64,000 nucleotides of DNA, taken from Aulostomus chinensis (Eukaryota; Chordata; Actinopteri; Syngnathiformes; Aulostomidae). The stretch spans positions 18,726,009-18,790,008 of the forward strand of contig JBBMOA010000002.1 in the NCBI GenBank assembly GCA_037954235.1, in the 5' to 3' direction. Both the position numbers and the translations under genes were made by a program. This document shows, piece by piece, positions 13,159 through 26,254 of this stretch (the stretch's first letter is position 1; every line of letters begins with the position of its first letter). The notes below the pieces were generated by a model. The model was not told the origin of the DNA. It searched no databases and was given only the letters and a program-made list of their open reading frames with translations.

Positions 13159-14348
13159 GGATTATTGGGATAGACTGAAAAAGCTAATACAAGTTACTTG
13201 TGTGTGTGTATTGTGTGTGAATGCAGGAGAGGGTGGCTGGAGCATAATTCAAAACAGTGTGTTTAGCACCATTTAAGAGGCAGAGGTGCTATTCATGTGA
13301 CAGTTCTCTATTCAGCTGGGGTCACCTGGGTCCCCCCCTCCATTGTCACCACAAGCCTCAAGGCTGCCACATTCAGACCTGTCTGTAACTCTGTTTTACC
13401 TCGCTCAGTCTGTTAGTCCTCCAGCTGCCCACGCAGCAGACGCCATGATGAGCTCTGACAACAATGAGGTGGTAGTCAGTGCATTTATCTGGTCTTGATG
13501 GTTTATTGGCCAGGGCACTGGGAGACTGAGGCGCTGTAGTGCAAATTAGTGACAGATCAGTTAAGCGTGACCTTAAAAAACCCTTGGCCTTGTTTAATTG
13601 GCAGTGCTGATGGGCCTTAATTGTATAAATCAGCTGGTAATGAGATCTGGGTTTATTGTGAAAAACAAGATAATGTGAGAAAATTAACATGAATGAGCTG
13701 CTAGCATTTTATCCCTTGACTCAGATGCTCTGATCCGTTTTCTGCTAAATTTTCTTTTGTCGTTAATAGAATAGAATAGAAGTTATGACTGCAACTGTGC
13801 TGCCTCTATTATTTGTATGTTTTCTAACAAAGCTCTAAAGTTGCAGCACTTCAACAGACATGCAGAAACTAGCAGAGCATGGCCCCTAAATAAATCATTA
13901 GCAGGCAGTGCTTGGAGAAAGAAAGCAAAATTAAATAAAGCAAGCACTTTATGTGAAAGCTGTTTATTAGTAGAATCTGCCGACTGGAAGACAGATTAAT
14001 GAGGTAGCAGAGAAGTCGATTTTAAACATTGTCTAGGACAGATTCCCATCTGTGACAGCTGTGAGGAGCGGAGGTCAGACTCTAACAAAGCTGTTTTAGC
14101 TCAGCCGAAGAGACTCTGACCCTCAGCCAACAGTCTCTGTGGCCCCAATTCAATTCCTCTTGTTCTGCTCCTGTTTGTTCTGATGTGGGTAAATACAGTT
14201 ACCGAGGTACAATGTAGATCCTCTACCTCATCCTGTGGTATTTGTAATTGATTCAGCACAATATTCAAACATTTCTGTTGTATTTGAATCATGAGTATGC
14301 TGCAGTATCTAAGCATTTCTTTTCTGTCTTTTTCTAATTACATTGCAG

Positions 14349-14413
14349 GCCATTTACATGAATTCAACCGACCAGTGATTTCTGGAAACTGGGGATTGAG
14401 TCTTTCAGTTTTT
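14349..14413 (+). other. Candidate 5' noncoding exon upstream of sox6 coding sequence
   Basis: The segment is preceded by a long pyrimidine-rich tract ending CATTGCAG at 14348 and followed by an excellent donor, GTAAGTA, at 14414. The 65-nt body contains a short ATG frame that stops after six codons, so it would be untranslated or carry a small upstream frame. sox6 must have upstream 5' exons because its first coding exon begins with a spliced leader, and this is one of the better splice pairs on the + strand. The last base before the donor is T, which weakens it. Confidence 0.18.
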
Positions 14414-16798
14414 GTAAGTATCAATTTGCCTCTTCAGCTGTTTCTGTCCTGCCTTGTGTCTCACTCACCCCTGCTGTCTCTCACCCACATGGAACACCTG
14501 CATCAAATGAGCTGGACAATTGCAGGGGCACACAATATATGCACAATTACACATTACATGGGGACACATGTACTCAAAGACCTCGTGACACCGAAATCCT
14601 AACACTTCTTTTTCCTGAAATTCTGTTTCACGTCTGTGTTTTGTTGTGGTTACTCAGGGTTTGTCTTTCTTTCTCCTTTTCATCTTTTATTGCTCTTACG
14701 GGTTATAAGGCACCTTTCTGCGCACGCATTACAATGTTAAGGTCAAATCAGGTTTCTAGTATTATATGTACCTTGATGGCTGTTTGAGAGCTAAGGGAGA
14801 AAAAAAACAACAACTCAGCAGCCCCTTAGAAAAAATCACCGGAGAGGTAAAGAACGCAACATTAAGAGCCTTCGTAAGGTGTCTCTGGAACTTCAGTACC
14901 CACTCCTGTCTAGATATATTCACGCTATTGCTGTCGGTGTTTAACATGTTGCCCCAGACTCACAGCACATTGTTTTCATTCTAACCCAACAAACCCTCCC
15001 TTCATTCCCCATTAGCTGCAATAAGCATCATTTTGTCATGTTGCAAAAATGATTGACTGCTTTACGATGAGACCACATTTCAAAGATCCTAAAAAGGTTT
15101 TGCATAAAAAGGTTACCTTGGCTTTTTGTGAAAAGATATCTTTATTTGTTTTTTCTGTCTTCACCTAATGCAACAACTAACACTCCATGCACGGAACAAA
15201 TCGCATTATCTCAGAGACTTAGGGGAGTCATTTATGTAGGGAGCAGCGCAGCCCTGAGTAGCCATCTGATGATGCAACGTGTTCGAGAGAAACATTTGTG
15301 TGATTCTTACAAAATGCTATGCTCAATCCAGCAACACAAGCACTCAGTGCACCTATATGACATCAGTTGGAGGGTGCAATGACATGCAGAGTCACTCATA
15401 AAAAGCCTGCAGGGAAAACCTCTGGTAAAAAGCTGGACATTCTAAGATGGTTTTTTTTGTGTGTGTGTTTTTTTTTAAAGACTGTGATTAAAGTTAAAAT
15501 AATAACTTAAAAACATGAGCAATAATAGGGTCTGAGCCTGACCCTAATAAAATGAATACAAGCTGAAAATGTCTCCATGTGGAGCTAAAAACTTCTTTGT
15601 TTGGTCACAAGAAACAATGCTAAAGATTTTTCCCTGCATCCCACTCCTGGGTCACAATTACAAGAGAAGTATACAAATGATAACGCGCTTCCTTTTGTAA
15701 GCGTTAAGTATGAACAGTGGAGGTGAGCAACTTGAATAATCAGCTCCTCAGGGACCCCATGGAAGCTGGTTGGCGAGTCACACGCAAGCCCCCGCCAACC
15801 TATGAGTGAATAAGACAATGTTGTGATGCTTTGGATAAAAGCATATAAATGTCTGTTTACATTTTGTTAACAAATCACAAAGTAACGATGATCCCATAAT
15901 CCTATAACAGCAGTCATCCTCTACTCTCTTATTAATGAATTTATAGCCAGGCTGAGCAATATCAGACCTGTTAAACCTGAGTCAGGAAAGCAGTAGTATA
16001 CTGGTTGTATGTCAAACTATGTCACTTTAAAAGCCGGAACGCTCTCACAGTAATAGAGTAAAATAGTGACTATGAAATGCAGAATTTTATAGACCTTAAA
16101 AAATGAATATATCATATTACAAACCTGCTTCCATAGAAAAAGTTTTTGTGCAGCTTCTCCAGCAGATTTTTTTTAATAAAAATGTATTTTAGATATTAAG
16201 CAAATACATGTTAGAAAGTTGGGTGATATTATTCTTTTCCTCTAAATGTCAGTTGGAGAAATCATGAGATTCATATTAATGTGGAAGGAAGGCTCTTCCA
16301 TAACTGCAGGGAAATGTCTCTCCGAAACGAAAGTTCATGACCATTTACCGTTGATTAATCATGCCACCTCCCAACAAACATTTCAGCTCAGGCACCGCTC
16401 CACTAGGAAACCATCACAGCTGCTGCAGGTTAGTGCCGAATTTGTTGTTAATGACTTCGATCTACAAAGTCTATGACTTTGCTGGCCACATCAGACAGTT
16501 CACACTATTTGTTGTTTTGTGAACATCTCATTAGTTATTAAAAGCCAAGACAGAATTGCAAGCAGAGTTCATAAAGTTGAAATTCAGACATAAACATCTT
16601 CTAAATCCTCCGACTCTCAGCTGATGGAACACACGGACCGTCTTTGCTCAGACTACAGTATGTACAACAAAATGTGAAGAGCAGTAGGACTGGAGGCTAA
16701 TACTAATGACATTCTACATGCATGTCTGCAGCATCGTAGTCATTTGGTACAACAATGGATTGCTTCTAGAAGATTCTTGCTCCACAGCTTCTTTTTTT

Positions 16799-16816
16799 GG
16801 GGGGGGGGGGGGGGGG
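16799..16816. repeat. Poly-G run
   Basis: Eighteen consecutive G, directly after a T7 run. Confidence 0.95.
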
Positions 16817-17490
16817 TAATTTTTAGAAATATTCAAAATAAACTTAACCAAGACAGCAGGATGGTGTATCGGCAAAATATTCTCATGGAATGCAAAATTT
16901 TGCATTGACAGTTTTTTCGCACATAACCTGACATATATAAGCAACATAAGTGATAAATGTGATATTTGCAGTATTTTAAGAAAGTTGTAAACGGTGTTAA
17001 AGCAGGTTAGGGTTAGACATAAGAAACACTTGCTAAGGGTTAGGGATTGTGGAAATTGTGTTTTGGCTTAAAATGCAAACAAATGAATAAAAACTGCTGA
17101 AAATGTCCCAACAACTTCTCAAAAACATAGTAGCGTGGAATGATTTAGGCTGGTTGCCTGCTGAATCTACTGCCCCCTTCTGGTCAATGTACGAATGCTG
17201 CTTGAGCAGTTGCGCGTTCAGATAAATTGACCATTTGTGTTTGGACAGAACTTGCACTTCTTGACCAAAGAGACACGACATGCAACTCTTTTTTTTTTTA
17301 ATTGATATGTGGAATAATTCACAATACAGCTGTCGTTCCGAATGATTTCTGTGAATAAAGAAGCATTTTCAGTGACTGGCTTTGTTGCTGTGGTGCACCA
17401 TTCCTCTCTCCTGGGGCATTCAGTTAGATCTTCATCCAATCCAACCTCTAGATCCTCTGCAACTTTGACCTACAGGTTTACTTAATCTCA

Positions 17491-17555
17491 GAATCAAACC
17501 CCGAACCTTCTTGCTGTGAGGCGACAGTGCTAACCACTGCACCACCGTGCCGCCC
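17491..17555 (-). mobile_element. Head fragment of the SINE-like family
   Basis: The segment GAACCTTCTTGCTGTGAGGC through ACCACCGTGCCGCCC matches the tRNA-like head of the element at 59260-59647 in the same orientation. Only about 65 bases are recognisable. The sequence to the left, where body and tail should lie, does not match. Boxes A and B are recognisable on the - strand. This is a head-only relic, left by internal deletion, or a relative with a different body. Confidence 0.65.
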
Positions 17556-18499
17556 TCTCAGGATACAACAGAGAGTAATTTCATTTGTGTCTGAAGTGTT
17601 TATAAAAGAGGGTTAATTACAGTCACGCACCCTCAGTTGGAAACACCTGAGGATAACTTGTACCATCTGAGCAGGGCACACCTTTGATAGAACGTGCCGT
17701 TTCTCTAATAAGCAACAGACTCACGGTCTTGCAGCTCTCAGCCCATCATCAATGGCACCACTGAAGGGGAAGATGCAGGGGATTCATTCTGTCACAAATT
17801 AAATAAACAGCACTCCAGCAGAAAATTAATAACCTTTATTCTATTCTATTTGATTATTTCTCAAATGTGTATCTTCAGTCCATTGACCCAGCAGTGATTA
17901 TGGTCAAGAGTTGCTGAACTGTAACTGTTTGATGACAACCACCCAACAAAGATTTTGATTGAAATCAATTACTTCAGAGGATCCCAGTGTGAATTTTGAA
18001 AATTAAATGTTGTGCATGTCATTACTGTACCTAACAAACCCTTTTGAACTTTATCCACCTTCCATAACATGCCTTTTAATAATGGCTCGTTCTCTGCGAG
18101 ACTCCATGAAAGACCTCGTGTTGAAGTACTTAACACTGAAATATGCTTTCAGCATTTCCAGTCTGATTAGATGAGGTGTTGTCTGCACTCTCTTTACAGT
18201 TGGTCATTAAGTTTGGACAATATTGAATCACATGAATGGGATATAACTAATAAATTTACAGCTCTAATTATTCATATTTGAATGTTCGAAGGACTTAATT
18301 TCATTATCCGAAGAATAAAAATCTAATATGTATTTGGCTGCATCTCAAGGTATGTTCCTGTGTGCTGTAGGACAGGAGGAGCTTCACTTAGAGGCAATAT
18401 ACAGCAGAAAAAGGGAGCAAAGAACATGCCATTAATCTTCTTGCTACCCCAGCTGTGGAAAGTAATGCATAACTAAAAGTCCAGTAAAATGAATTAATG

Positions 18500-18790
18500 T
18501 TTTCAACCATGAACTTTTCTCCCAAAACGCCATGAATCGTCTCCAACTGATAATGCACCGCGACCCTGGAGTGTGAAGTCCCTGTTGCGTTGGGAGTAGC
18601 CAGTTAATTGATTTGCAAATTATTTAAAGTTTGTGGTACCCAGGGGAGTACTAGGCTCTAATGACAGCCCATTTTGAAAGTGTTGAAAAATTCTTCCCAG
18701 GCATGCCTTTATTAAATTGTAATAGTAAGCTAACAAATCCCAAGAATTGAAATTGTGCCAATTTTTGTGTTTCTAGACTGGCTAACAGGT
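18500..18790. promoter_or_regulatory. Candidate conserved noncoding element
   Basis: Unique sequence in a microsatellite-free stretch, with GTTAATTGATTTGCAAATTA near 18603, a combined homeodomain- and octamer-like cluster. No coding potential was seen. It is proposed as an enhancer on composition and motif density only. Confidence 0.3.
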
Positions 18791-19189
18791 TCTATGGGAT
18801 GTGTCTCATCATGAAGAGAAGATCAATACCATATCTTGTAACTTATAATCTAATTTTGATTTATTCTTCTTTTAGGAGGCTTTGTTTCGTCTTCTTAGAC
18901 ACTTTTATGCTCTGTGGAAGGCATATATGAAAGATGATATGTTTCCCACTCCTGGTGAAACGAACATTGAGTTTATTTGGCATTTACTAACCCCATTACA
19001 CATGCAGGTGTGTCATATCTTATATCATAGGAGATTCAACTGTTGTAAGCTCAACTGAGTGATTCAGCCTGTCATTCTGGGTGTAACAGCCTCATGGAGT
19101 TGCATCTACATCAAATGATTTGAGGAGAAACTGTTGAAACTCTGTGTTAATATCAAGGAGCCTCTAATCTCGACCCATTAGCAACTGCT

Positions 19190-19470
19190 GTCATTCAGAC
19201 ACACGGTGTCGGCCTGATTTAAATAAAATGAAATGAAGATAGTTGTTTCTGGTCCCCTGGCTTCACTCATTGCTATAAACATATGCTCTGTGCCCCGCTT
19301 CTTTCCATCTTATTTATGACTTTAATTTGTTGTGTGGGCTGCGCAAGAAATCAAATTTAATCCAATCCTCCCAGGGACCCTGTCATATAATAACATGGTA
19401 ATTTCTGTGTATCCTTTTGAAAAATGAGGAAATTAATTCTTCCTGACATGTTCTAATTATTCCAGTGTGA
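19190..19470. promoter_or_regulatory. Candidate conserved noncoding element
   Basis: Unique AT-rich sequence with TTATTTATGACTTTAATTTG near 19311 and GAAATTAATTC near 19429. There are no repeats and no frames. The call rests on texture and on the low repeat density around it. Confidence 0.28.
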
Positions 19471-19680
19471 ACGGCGGATGGGCTCCCCTTCCTCCCTCCT
19501 CCCCAGCCCCCCCCCATCCCCTAAGTGTCAGTTGCCGACGGGTGGCGAGGTGCTAATGCTGACCAGCAGCGCGTTTAATTTGAAACATGAGCAGACACCT
19601 TTCAACACACCTTCCTAATGTTGGAGTGGCTCACACAAATTAATTCACTACTCATCTGGCAGCTCTGACTGCGTTCGGCG

Positions 19681-19681
19681 G

Positions 19682-19725
<44 letters not shown>
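19681..19725. repeat. (GT)n microsatellite
   Basis: GT tract with one GC unit near the left end. Confidence 0.95.
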
Positions 19726-19726
<1 letters not shown>

Positions 19727-20959
19727 AGTTGCATGCAAGTGTGTACGTTAGGGTATGGGGGGGAGGGGGTCAATGGAAGCAACTGTCAGTAGTAAAGGTA
19801 ACGTGAGTTTTATCAGTTTGTCTACACCGTTAGTCGACACTCACCTGCCAATTTATTAGGTACAACAGTCCTGCAGTGTTTCATTTGTGCTCAACTCTGA
19901 TTTATTCTACTACATGTCATAGCCTCCAAAATAAAACCATCATCTTGTCAATCATCAGTTAATTGGTAACTGAGGATATATGCATACATGTAAGTAAGGG
20001 TGTGGACAAATACATACGTGCTGTCTTCATTTCTTGTGACGAGCTGTTGAGTTGGCATTAAACCGTCTGCTGGGATTGCTTGGAGAACCCCCCATCTCGC
20101 TCTTCATAAAACCTCAGTGCCTTTTCACACATCCCACTAGTACAGAGTGAGCAATGAAAGCCTTTATTTAATTAGTCTGTCATCAGACAGCTTTAAATTA
20201 TTTGATCCATTTGCATATATCAGTAGTGGCAGAGGTGGCGTCAAAAAATGATATTGTATCTCATGTTCAGGGGAGTTTTCTTTTCTTTTCAGATGCTCCC
20301 CACTAAAATGTGTGTGACATGGGTTTGGAACACAATTCTGATTGTGACATTAATCCTTCAAATGCCACACACTTAAAACTTGTTAATATCTGTCATTTCT
20401 TTAGTTAAAATCCACTCTGCGATGGAGGCTTCAAGTTTCTGATGTATACTGAAATTTGAATCAGAATCAGCTGCCAAATACTTGTGATGATACAAATCCT
20501 GCTCATAGCCCTGCCTCTAACTATCCGATTCTTTGTGAGCACAGAGAAAATTTGCACTTTTAAACAGTCCTTTTGTTTCAAACTACAACATGCCATCTTT
20601 AAGTTTTTAAGCTTAGCTGACAAAATATTGAATCTGTGGAAATTTAAGAAAAGAAAAGTAAGAAAATAGGAATTACAATTTGTGACCAGGTATGAGACTT
20701 GGTGGCATTGTTTTCATTGTGAACACAGCAGGTTCATAATTAACAAGGCTGAAATCAAATCTAGACAACATGAAATAATAAAAACAAATATAATTGCTAA
20801 TGCCTAGACGTAGCCTCTATTGGTCCACAGCACAGCAACGTGTTTCCACTCTAATTATGTACAGTATCTAAGCAGCTGAGACAGGAGGAGAAAAAATAAA
20901 CAAACAAAATTTACTGAACATTGGAGTCGGGTTAAAACCACAGAGCTGTAATTGATTTG

Positions 20960-20961
<2 letters not shown>

Positions 20962-21014
<53 letters not shown>

Positions 21015-21026
21015 TGTGTGTGTGTG
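20962..21026. repeat. (GT)n microsatellite
   Basis: GT tract with a single TATG interruption near 21008. Chance frames on both strands derive from it. Confidence 0.97.
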
Positions 21027-22439
21027 AGTGGCGTCATGGTTGAGGAGAAGAGAGTATGGCTTTGTGAACAGTGGGTGGGTCCCCCCATGACTCAGAGAGG
21101 GGAGAGGCATCAACATGGCTGCCCGGCCCACAGGGATTCAAGTCCCCCCCTTGCTCACACCCTGCAGGGTTAATCACAGTCATTTTGGATCCATGCAGAG
21201 GGAGCAAATGCACTCTCCATCACTGTGGAAGGACTGAGACATTGGCCATCGGTTAGGCTGCCACTGCAGCCGCTCTGTGGCTAGATCTGCTGCAGAGGAG
21301 AGTTTCCATTCTGTACAGTAGTGTTTCAGTCCTGCTTTACTTGTCCCAACTCTCCTTCTCTTTGTTGTAGTTTTGCTCATTTCAGTTTAAATATACCAAA
21401 TAACTTGGGATGTAGTAAGTGGTAGGACTTCTGAGTCTCGCTGTGCACCGCACACTACGTGAGCCTGTTAATGACTGTAGACTGAGAGTTCCGTCTCATG
21501 CCAAGACCCACATGGCTGCTGGCGATGCATTAAATCAGCAGTCAATTTGACTGGAAGTTTGAAATCTGGGCTAGGTTAAGGGGATGTGCTGAAGCCGTGT
21601 TAATAGCTAGCTTGTTGTCCATATGGTACTGCTTTAATAGAGCACATTTGTTGCAGATGGTGGGAGACTTGGTTAGGCAGAGGCAGTTTTTGGCAGAAGC
21701 TCATTCTTCGAAAGGGCTGCCGTGCTGCTCCAAACCGTCCAGGCCAACTTAGTGATGTCTATCCTCCCTGCCCTTGAATTGTGGTTTAGCTTTAATTTAA
21801 AGCCATTCTTGTTTTTTTGTATTCGGAGAAGAGCAAATACAATGTGGCCCAGTCATGTTTTCCTGAGTTTGGTCATTTGCTCTCCAAACCGCACCTTTGC
21901 TTCCATACGCTAAGTTCAGTTGTTTCTGACCACAATGGGACTGTAGACAGCAGGCACAGCTGAGGAAACACAAGCAGCGAGAGCGAAAGAACAAGGCTTA
22001 TGGAATGAAACCAAAGATATAGATAGCAACTGAGCAAGGCCTGATCTATTTCATCGCTCTCCTGCTTTTTCAATGTCTTTTGCAGACCTGTTGAAGGATT
22101 CAGGTCACAATAAACACAAAGCTTAAATTTAGATAAAAAAGTGAGAGCTCCTGGCATCCTGTTATTATGTGGTAGAGTTTCTGAATCAAACCTGATACTG
22201 TTTTAAACGTCAGAACAATGGTTTGCAGTATCTAAATATGTGTTTGTATATATTAAGAGAAATATCACAATAGTTTTGGTCATTGTGTGTATGTGTGTGT
22301 GTTTGTGTGTGTGTGCACCCACTGTGGAGTGTGTGAGCTTTTTGCACTCAGAGAAGTGAGGAGACACGCTTGATCTGCTCTGCACTGTTTGACGGGTGTT
22401 TTCTCACGTTGTCACTGGCCTGGTGTGCTCTGGTGTGGT

Positions 22440-22690
22440 GATGGTATTATGTGCGCCGGGCCCAGCTGAGTGGAGAAAAGAGCAGAGCGGCAGCGCCCCT
22501 GGCTATGCCACTCCCGCCTCCCCAGACACCTTATTGTGAGAAAAGTCTCGCTGAGCCCTCTGGGCCTTGTGGATCCACTGCCTCGCTAAGTGCTGGCCAG
22601 ACTGAAAGGCACAGTGTCCTTGGGCCCGGCTCATTCTTTCCACTCTCTCAGAGGCTTTGTCTCATAAGCCAAGACAGCGAGGAGAGAAAA
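22440..22690. other. GC-richer unique patch, function unknown
   Basis: This patch is clearly richer in G+C than its surroundings (for example GTGCGCCGGGCCCAGCTGAG near 22450 and TTGGGCCCGGCTC near 22620). It carries an open frame of 95 codons at 22451-22738 with no recognisable homologue. It could be a 5' exon or promoter-proximal sequence, an enhancer, or nothing. No clear donor or acceptor was identified. Confidence 0.2.
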
Positions 22691-25113
22691 TGCCAAATTA
22701 CACCCATGTTACTAAAACTTCTAGTGTTTAAGGGCTGAGATGTCATTTGCTATTGTGTTATTCATGCTGATGTGCACGAGGAGAAGTGGGCTCAAAACAG
22801 CTGGATTTCTGATCTGTGGACTCTTGAATTAAAAAGTGAATAAGAGGGCAGAGAAGTGATGACATACTGAAGTGAGATGACAGCTTAAATTGTTGAGAAT
22901 GAGAACATTCTCGTCATATTCCAGCGGCTGAGTGTCTTTATAAGTCTAGTTGTTGAAATATCAACCACCGAGAAAAAGTTCCACTTACAAATCTGCTCTC
23001 TGGGATCGTGTGCTGTATTTTTTTTTTAACCACTAAAAACAAAGCACATGGAAGTTCTAATCAATTTCCAACCACTCTTAACACAATAAAAGTGTATAAT
23101 ACACAGACCAATAACATACACTAATGGAAACCTGTTGTAAGTCATTTTTAGCTGTGTGTCTCTCATATTTTGTGGGTACGGCTTCTGAACGACCCCTGCA
23201 AGCGGTGACATCATGACCACATCCTCCTGCCTCATTGGCACTGTGCATCCCAGCTCGGGTCCCTTGCGGCCAAGCTCCCAGAAGCCACAGCACCCTCACC
23301 ACACATGTGCTGCAGCTGGACCACCGTTGGCTACACTGAACAAACTTGAGCTGCTCTGGGATCTGCGGTTACAGCGCTGGATGTACATGTATATATCCGT
23401 ACACAGCCCTGGAAAAAGACTGTATAGAGATCAGTAGGCAGAGTTTATTTGATGCAAACATATCATCAGGCGCTCAGTGCAAACCAATGTTGTATGCAAA
23501 TCCACTCCCTGGATGGAAAGAGGTATAATTAATGATGTCAGTTCATAAAAAAAGAGGATGGTTCCTAGTCATATTTCTGCTTTAATTAAAGACATGCCTT
23601 ATTATAGGAGGAAGATGTATGCTCTATGTGTTTTTCTTTTTCCTTTTATTCCAACTTTCCCCATTTCCTCTTTGTTCTGCTTCTTGATTATTACTCGTTT
23701 CATAGTGAAAATGGTTCTCTGTGATTTCTCCTGCCAGAACCCCACACGCTGACATGGAGGGCTTTCTTCGTAGCAGCTTTTTACTGAGGTTAGTTTCATT
23801 TCCGTTGTTGCCACATAGGTCGGGCAAGGGGGTGGTATTTTGGGCTCACAGGGGTTAAATTCTCTCACACATTGTTAGCTTTAGACTTTGTCCTTTGTGT
23901 ACGTGCACTTGTGTCTGTATATTTGCACAATGTCAAATGGTGGATCTAACATATTTACTCAAGCTGTGTGTTATGATTGTGTACATGTAGTGGCAGACTG
24001 GCATGCTCACCCTGATACCCTCCAGTCAGACTGAGAGCACACATCAGGGACACACGTAGATGGGATGTCCCCCTTTCCTCTCCCTTACACCTATTAAAGG
24101 ATCAGCAGACCAGGCTTTCTGGTCTTCACACCGCATGCTTTTCTTTGACCCATCTGCCTCGCCCCCCTCCCCGACTCGCCTTCTTAATCAGGGATGTTGG
24201 GATGAAGCAGCACAACGTTTTTTTTTTTGTTTTTTTTTTGGTGATGTACTTTTGTTTCCAGAGGTGTTCTGTGTTTTTATTCAACCTACCATAAAGATTT
24301 ACATTTCTCATCTTTACCCTTCCTGTGATTCTAATTAAAAATTTGTGCTGTCATTATACACAGAGGAAGTAAATAGGAGAGTGTATTTACCATTGGCTCC
24401 TCTCCTAGTAAACCACCTTCTCCAGGCTCCAGTGTTGCTCCCTAATTAGGGTTGGCTCATTAAAAGCCACAGCAGCAGCATCTGCCTTTCAAAGCCGCTG
24501 TCAGCCAAACTTTACTAAAGCTAATGAATCCTCTTTGATTTCTTTTTCAAAAGGTCATTTATTTGATTAAATTAACAGCATTTTTTCCCCCCACACTCAG
24601 AGCTGTTGGGGGTATTTTAAAAAGAAAGGACAATTTGATACCATTACTCTCACCAGTCAGAACGTCCTTCAGGAATTCAATAGGAAAAACGCTCATGCAT
24701 GAAGATTGATGATGTTTATCTGTAGAATCCGATCACTTATTATAATATTATAAAACATGATGACTCAGTTATACTTCTCAACTAGCAGTTCAAAACATGA
24801 TTAAAACTTGGACCGAATGTGTGATTAATGTAGAATTCTCACACATTTACGACTGTTTTTTTTTTAATGCTTTTAACAAATAAAAAGAACCATTGACTCA
24901 CAGTAAAACTTGTATATATTTCCTAAAGAAGTCTCCTCTACGCAGCGAGCTACACAGCCTGCTTTATTTTTCATGGCATATTTACTCAGTGTGGTGTTTC
25001 TGCGATGATTTGACAGGAGGTATTCAGGCATACAGCACGCTGATTTTTTTAGAGCACGCTGCCTGTACTCATTTACGCGTTTTTAAAGTAATGCAGCAAA
25101 GACGATGACGATT

Positions 25114-25152
25114 TCTCTCTCTCTCTCTCACACACACACACATACACACACA
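25114..25152. repeat. Compound (CT)n(CA)n microsatellite
   Basis: CT units followed directly by CA units, with one ATAC interruption. Confidence 0.9.
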
Positions 25153-26115
25153 GTAATTTCCTTGACTTAGTAACCTGTGTACTGTTGCAAGGGAGATGTC
25201 AAGAGGGCCAGTGACATTTTCCTATCTCATCTAACGTGAAGTTTGACCTTTTGCAACAATTTCCTTTTGTTCTTGCTGTTGTGAGAGAACACTGTGATTA
25301 TTCTAAGTTAACAAATTATTGCTGTTGTTAATCCACAGCCTTCCATCAGTATCTCTCATAATTAAAGGAGAAGCGCCAGTAGAAAGATCTCACACTCGCT
25401 GGATGAAGATTGGAGGCCTAAACAATCAGGCCAAGATTAAAGGCTGTGCTTCAGGGTTAGCCCTTTCGCTTGGATAAAACTTGTGTCCTGGAGTGGGTTG
25501 TAGGGGTGGGGGGTAGGGTAGGTGGGGGGTGTGGGAGTGTGGTTGGAGGGTCGGGGTGAAAGGGGAGAAAAGGATAGAAACAGAGGTGGATGGATGTGGC
25601 AGTTCGACATTCCTCCAGTGAAGAATCCCAGTATCTTTTCTCAGGCAGCTGAATTAGGTCAAAGGGGGCTTTGTGAGCATGCTCATACATATCTGCTCCA
25701 ATGCGCAGATGCTTTTTGTACTGTACCTCGTATCACACCGGATATCCCTTTCATCAGGAGTTTGCTTTTGAGTCACACCGGGAGCGAGTTTTAATAGATG
25801 TGAAAGTATCATTCATTTGTGACAAAAAGCTGCTTCTTAAAGGCACCTGATGCAAGGTCATTGTGAAAAATACATCAAACCTTTCTGATGTGATGGGAAA
25901 AGTCTGAACCTTTTTTTTTTTTACATTGAAGTAAAAGCCTTTGTACTGACTGATGAAAAATATTGTCAGCGTGCTTAAAATTCTCAGTTTTCTTAAACAA
26001 AGTAGAAGTGAACCAAAGTATGCAGTGTTTTTTGGAGCCAATTATTTGTTATTATGTTATTGTAAACCTCAGAAGATGTGAGCAGAGATATTCAGAACAG
26101 AGGAAGTTCAGCAGC

Positions 26116-26254
26116 AAGAAAAAGAGAAAGAGAGAGATAGCATGAGAGAGAGAGTGCAAGAGAGATAGCAAGAGAAAGAGAGAGGGAGGGAGGGAGGGAG
26201 AGAAAGAGAGCGTGAGAGAGAGAGGGGGAGAGAGAGAGAGGGGGAGAAAAAGAG
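26116..26254. repeat. Polypurine GA/GGGA-rich island
   Basis: About 140 bases almost entirely of A and G on the + strand, including tandem GGGA units near 26182-26200. It is a candidate for triplex-type structure. Confidence 0.9.

Larger units (their letters stand above)
13158..20961 (+). other. Noncoding DNA, upstream region of sox6, part 3
   Basis: No coding exon is supported. From about 17560 to 20400 even chance frames are rare and microsatellites are nearly absent apart from 19681-19725. That agrees with several low-repeat, AT-rich blocks that look like conserved noncoding elements (18500-18790, 19190-19470). A SINE head fragment lies at 17491-17555, and a possible noncoding exon at 14349-14413. 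Confidence 0.55.

Noticed and set aside
17005..17046. Telomere-like GGTTAGGGTTAG motifs
   Set aside because: Only isolated single or double units, not a TTAGGG array.
17491..17555. Functional tRNA gene suggested by A- and B-box-like motifs
   Set aside because: The motifs belong to the head of the SINE-like family. No cloverleaf or proper acceptor stem is apparent.
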